Assembly: GCA_002315015.1 (NCBI GenBank)
Contig: DCEX01000013.1
Location: 78,546-86,268, forward strand
Direction of reading: 5' to 3'
From: Faecalibacterium sp. UBA1819
Lineage (GTDB): Bacteria > Bacillota > Clostridia > Oscillospirales > Ruminococcaceae
Length of the DNA: 7,723 nt
The number at the start of each line of letters is the position of its first letter. The first letter of the stretch is position 1. The position numbers were made by a program, and so were the translations under genes. Of the stretch, positions 5,794-7,723 are shown in pieces. The notes below the pieces were generated by a model that was given only the letters and a program-made list of their open reading frames with translations, made no database searches and had not been told where the DNA came from.

Positions 5794-7671
5794 ATGAATA
5801 TTCTTTTGAACCAGTTTATCCTGCCCGACGAGCTTCAGAAGCTGCTGAACACCAGCCCCAGCGTCATTGTGCCGGAAACAAAATCCATGCTGTATGATCT
5901 CATCTTCGGCAGCAAAAGTACCCGTCAGGTGGACGTGCTGTATGAGGTAAACGGCGAGCTGGTGAAAGAGGCCACGGTTGCGCGCTGCAAAAACGGCGCC
6001 GCCGTCAACTTTACCGAGGACTACATGCGCCGCCGTGACCCGGACTGTATGCGTATCTCCGACGACCAGCCCACTGACAAGCCGCGTTTTCAGGATGTGT
6101 ACAGCTACCCGTTTGAAACCTTGCGCAAGGACACCTATGAGTGGCTGTCGAAGCAGGAGCTGATTTTGGTTCCCTTTATGGCGGGCGGCTATGAGTATGG
6201 CTACCCCGCTGTTATGGTTTGCCCGCGCAATGCGGCGTTCTTTGGCTTTGCACTTTCGCAGCTGCAAGCCTTTGTGGAGGGCAAAGACCTGCAAACCTTT
6301 AAGCCGCGCGCTATTTTGTACGTGGCACCGCCGTTCCGTCACACTCACTTTGATGGCCGTCAAGTTTGTGTGCATCATCGTTCGGAAAATCTGCACGAGA
6401 TTTTTGCCTACAACCTCTATCCGGGCCCCTCTGCCAAAAAGGGTATTTACAGCGTACTGCTGGACATTGGCGAGCAGGAAGGCTGGGTAACGGCACATGC
6501 TTCTGCCGCACGCATCATTACCCCGTATGAAAACGAAATGGTTATGATGCACGAAGGCGCATCCGGCGGCGGAAAAAGCGAGCTGCTGCAAGATGTTCAC
6601 CGCATTCCCGATGGCCGTGTGCTGCTGGGTACGGATACCCAAACAGGTGAATGCTACTACCTCACCATGAGCGACACTTGTACCATCGAGCCGGTCACGG
6701 ACGACATGGCTATCTGCCATCCCTCGTTCCAAACCGACAGCGGCAAGCTGGCCTTGTACGACGGTGAGGATGGCTGGTTCCTGCGCGTGGACGGCATTAA
6801 AAAGTATGGCAGCGACCCGATGTATGAACGCATCACGATTCACAGCAAAGAGCCGCTGATGTTCTTTAACATTCAGGGCGTTCCCGATTCCACCTGTCTT
6901 GTGTGGGAGCACACCATGGACTCCACCGGAAAGCCCTGCCCCAATCCCCGCGTGATTGTGCCGCGCAAAATGGTAGACCATATTGTAACAAAGCCTGTGG
7001 AGATTGACGTGCGCAGCTTTGGTGTGCGTATGCCGCCGTCTACCGAGGAGCATCCCGACTACGGCATTATGGGCTTGATGCACATTATCCCGCCCGCTTT
7101 GGCTTGGATGTGGCGCTTGGTATCTCCGCGCGGCTTCAAAAACCCCAGCATCACCGGCAACTCGCCGCTGGCCGGCGAAGGCGTTGGCTCCTACTGGCCG
7201 TTTGCCACGGGCTTGAAAGTAAAACAGGCCAACCTGCTGCTGGAGCAGATTTTGAATTCTCCGTCTACCCGCTATGTATTGATTCCGAACCAGCATATCG
7301 GCGTTTATCAAATCGGCTTTGCGGCGGAATGGATTGCGCGCGAGTATCTGGCTCGCCGCGGCGGCGTCAACATGAAGATGGACCGCCTTGCACCGGCGCG
7401 CTGCTCTTTGCTGGGCTATGCACTGCGTGAAATGAAAGTGGACGGCCAAGAAATTCCCTCCAAGTTCCTGCGCACCGAAAAGCAGGAATCCTTGGGCAAG
7501 GAAGGCTATGACAAGGGCGCAGAAATTCTGTATAATTTCTTTGCCAAAGAGCTGGCTGAGTTCGACGTGGAGGAGCTGCATCCCGTCGGAAAGCAAATTC
7601 TTGATTGCTTCAAAAACAACGGCAGCGTAGAAGACTACTGCGCAATTACTCCGCTTGGTTTACAGCGCTGA
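5794..7671 (+). CDS. HPr kinase/PEPCK-like P-loop protein of unknown function (probably DUF4914 family)
   Basis: A 625-residue soluble protein with no signal or membrane segment. From memory the sequence fits DUF4914, a family without assigned role; I could not search. The key motif is GASGGGKSE (255-263), close to the GxSGxGKSE P-loop of HPr kinase and related to the GxSGTGKT loop of PEP carboxykinase. About 40 residues later comes VTDD (301-304), reminiscent of the LVADD acidic pair of HPr kinase, then CHPSF with His309. Conserved-looking blocks further on are NPRVIVPRKMVDHI (384-397) and TGNSPLAGEGVGSYWPFATG (454-473). The first 250 residues have no motif I recognise. An ATP- or GTP-dependent phosphoryl-transfer role is plausible but unproven; the substrate is unknown. 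The protein is far longer than HPr kinase (about 310) and similar in length to GTP-type PEPCK, without its usual motifs. It is a single-gene unit with its own leader and 3' hairpin. Start set by GAGGGG 7 bases upstream. Confidence 0.8.
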   Translation: MNILLNQFILPDELQKLLNTSPSVIVPETKSMLYDLIFGSKSTRQVDVLYEVNGELVKEATVARCKNGAAVNFTEDYMRRRDPDCMRISDDQPTDKPRFQDVYSYPFETLRKDTYEWLSKQELILVPFMAGGYEYGYPAVMVCPRNAAFFGFALSQLQAFVEGKDLQTFKPRAILYVAPPFRHTHFDGRQVCVHHRSENLHEIFAYNLYPGPSAKKGIYSVLLDIGEQEGWVTAHASAARIITPYENEMVMMHEGASGGGKSELLQDVHRIPDGRVLLGTDTQTGECYYLTMSDTCTIEPVTDDMAICHPSFQTDSGKLALYDGEDGWFLRVDGIKKYGSDPMYERITIHSKEPLMFFNIQGVPDSTCLVWEHTMDSTGKPCPNPRVIVPRKMVDHIVTKPVEIDVRSFGVRMPPSTEEHPDYGIMGLMHIIPPALAWMWRLVSPRGFKNPSITGNSPLAGEGVGSYWPFATGLKVKQANLLLEQILNSPSTRYVLIPNQHIGVYQIGFAAEWIAREYLARRGGVNMKMDRLAPARCSLLGYALREMKVDGQEIPSKFLRTEKQESLGKEGYDKGAEILYNFFAKELAEFDVEELHPVGKQILDCFKNNGSVEDYCAITPLGLQR

Positions 7672-7680
7672 GATGGATTA

Positions 7681-7701
7681 CCGCCTGCAAAATGCAGGCG
7701 G
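7681..7701 (+). terminator. Hairpin behind the HprK/PEPCK-like gene, probable terminator
   Basis: A perfect 9-bp stem (7681-7689 CCGCCTGCA with 7693-7701 TGCAGGCGG) with an AAA loop starts 10 bases after the stop. It is followed by TTCAGTTTGTCG and not by a U run, exactly as behind spoIVB on the other strand at 77-101. Confidence 0.6.
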
Positions 7702-7723
7702 TTCAGTTTGTCGAAAAAGCTTT
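7702..7723 (+). repeat. 22-base repeat, copy 2 (behind the HprK/PEPCK-like gene; cut by the window end)
   Basis: It begins TTCAGTTTGTCG directly after the 7681-7701 hairpin and matches copy 1 at 21 of 22 bases. In copy 1 the sequence continues into an ACAAACT arm that closes a second hairpin. Here that part would fall beyond 7723 and cannot be seen. Confidence 0.8.

Noticed and set aside
5707..7596. A 629-codon open frame on the minus strand, antisense to the HprK/PEPCK-like gene
   Set aside because: Its translation is rich in His, Ala, Arg and Gln with no recognisable motif, and no ribosome site was seen; it is the mirror of the strong codon bias of the plus-strand gene.
1..7723. Phage, CRISPR, toxin-antitoxin or insertion-sequence content
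   Set aside because: No regularly spaced repeats, transposase motifs, small paired genes or integrase were found; the four genes look like ordinary chromosomal genes.

Overview
The window looks like chromosomal DNA from an anaerobic, endospore-forming Firmicute, most likely a Clostridia member near the Oscillospiraceae/Ruminococcaceae. The grounds are a SpoIVB-type sporulation protease, strong AGGAGG-like ribosome binding sites, moderately GC-rich genes separated by AT-rich gaps, and a large protein that I recall as the clostridial DUF4914 family. The genus is an inference. I see no rRNA, tRNA, CRISPR array, transposase or phage gene. All four genes look intact.

Layout. Bases 1-131 hold what seems to be the end of a rightward transcription unit lying mostly outside the window (terminator-like palindrome, 1-19), then two inverted repeats between it and the 3' end of spoIVB. 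Minus strand, 1361 down to 132: SpoIVB, with PDZ domain and complete Ser/His/Asp triad. Minus strand, 4035 down to 1480: a full-length P-type Ca2+-transporting ATPase, 118 bases upstream of spoIVB and in the same direction. From a 136-base divergent promoter region, the plus strand carries a membrane family 2 glycosyltransferase (4172-5425) closed by a perfect 12-bp terminator. A 368-base non-coding stretch (5426-5793) follows. It contains an AT-rich block, a cre-like palindrome, a TTGACA promoter candidate and a structured leader. It leads into a 625-residue protein of unknown function (5794-7671) with a P-loop resembling that of HPr kinase and PEP carboxykinase.

How the parts may work together. 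The Ca2+ pump and SpoIVB could share a sporulation context: SpoIVB acts in the mother cell-forespore signalling step, and Ca2+ handling matters in spore formation. No operon is proven. The glycosyltransferase is a stand-alone unit, probably acting on a cell-surface or extracellular polysaccharide. The last gene is also a single-gene unit with a long regulatory leader.

The most noteworthy items are the HprK/PEPCK-like protein of unknown function with a cre-like site upstream, and a repeat found at both ends of the window: a 9-bp hairpin containing CTGCA/TGCAG followed by a conserved 22-base sequence (21 of 22 identical), each time just after a gene's stop codon.
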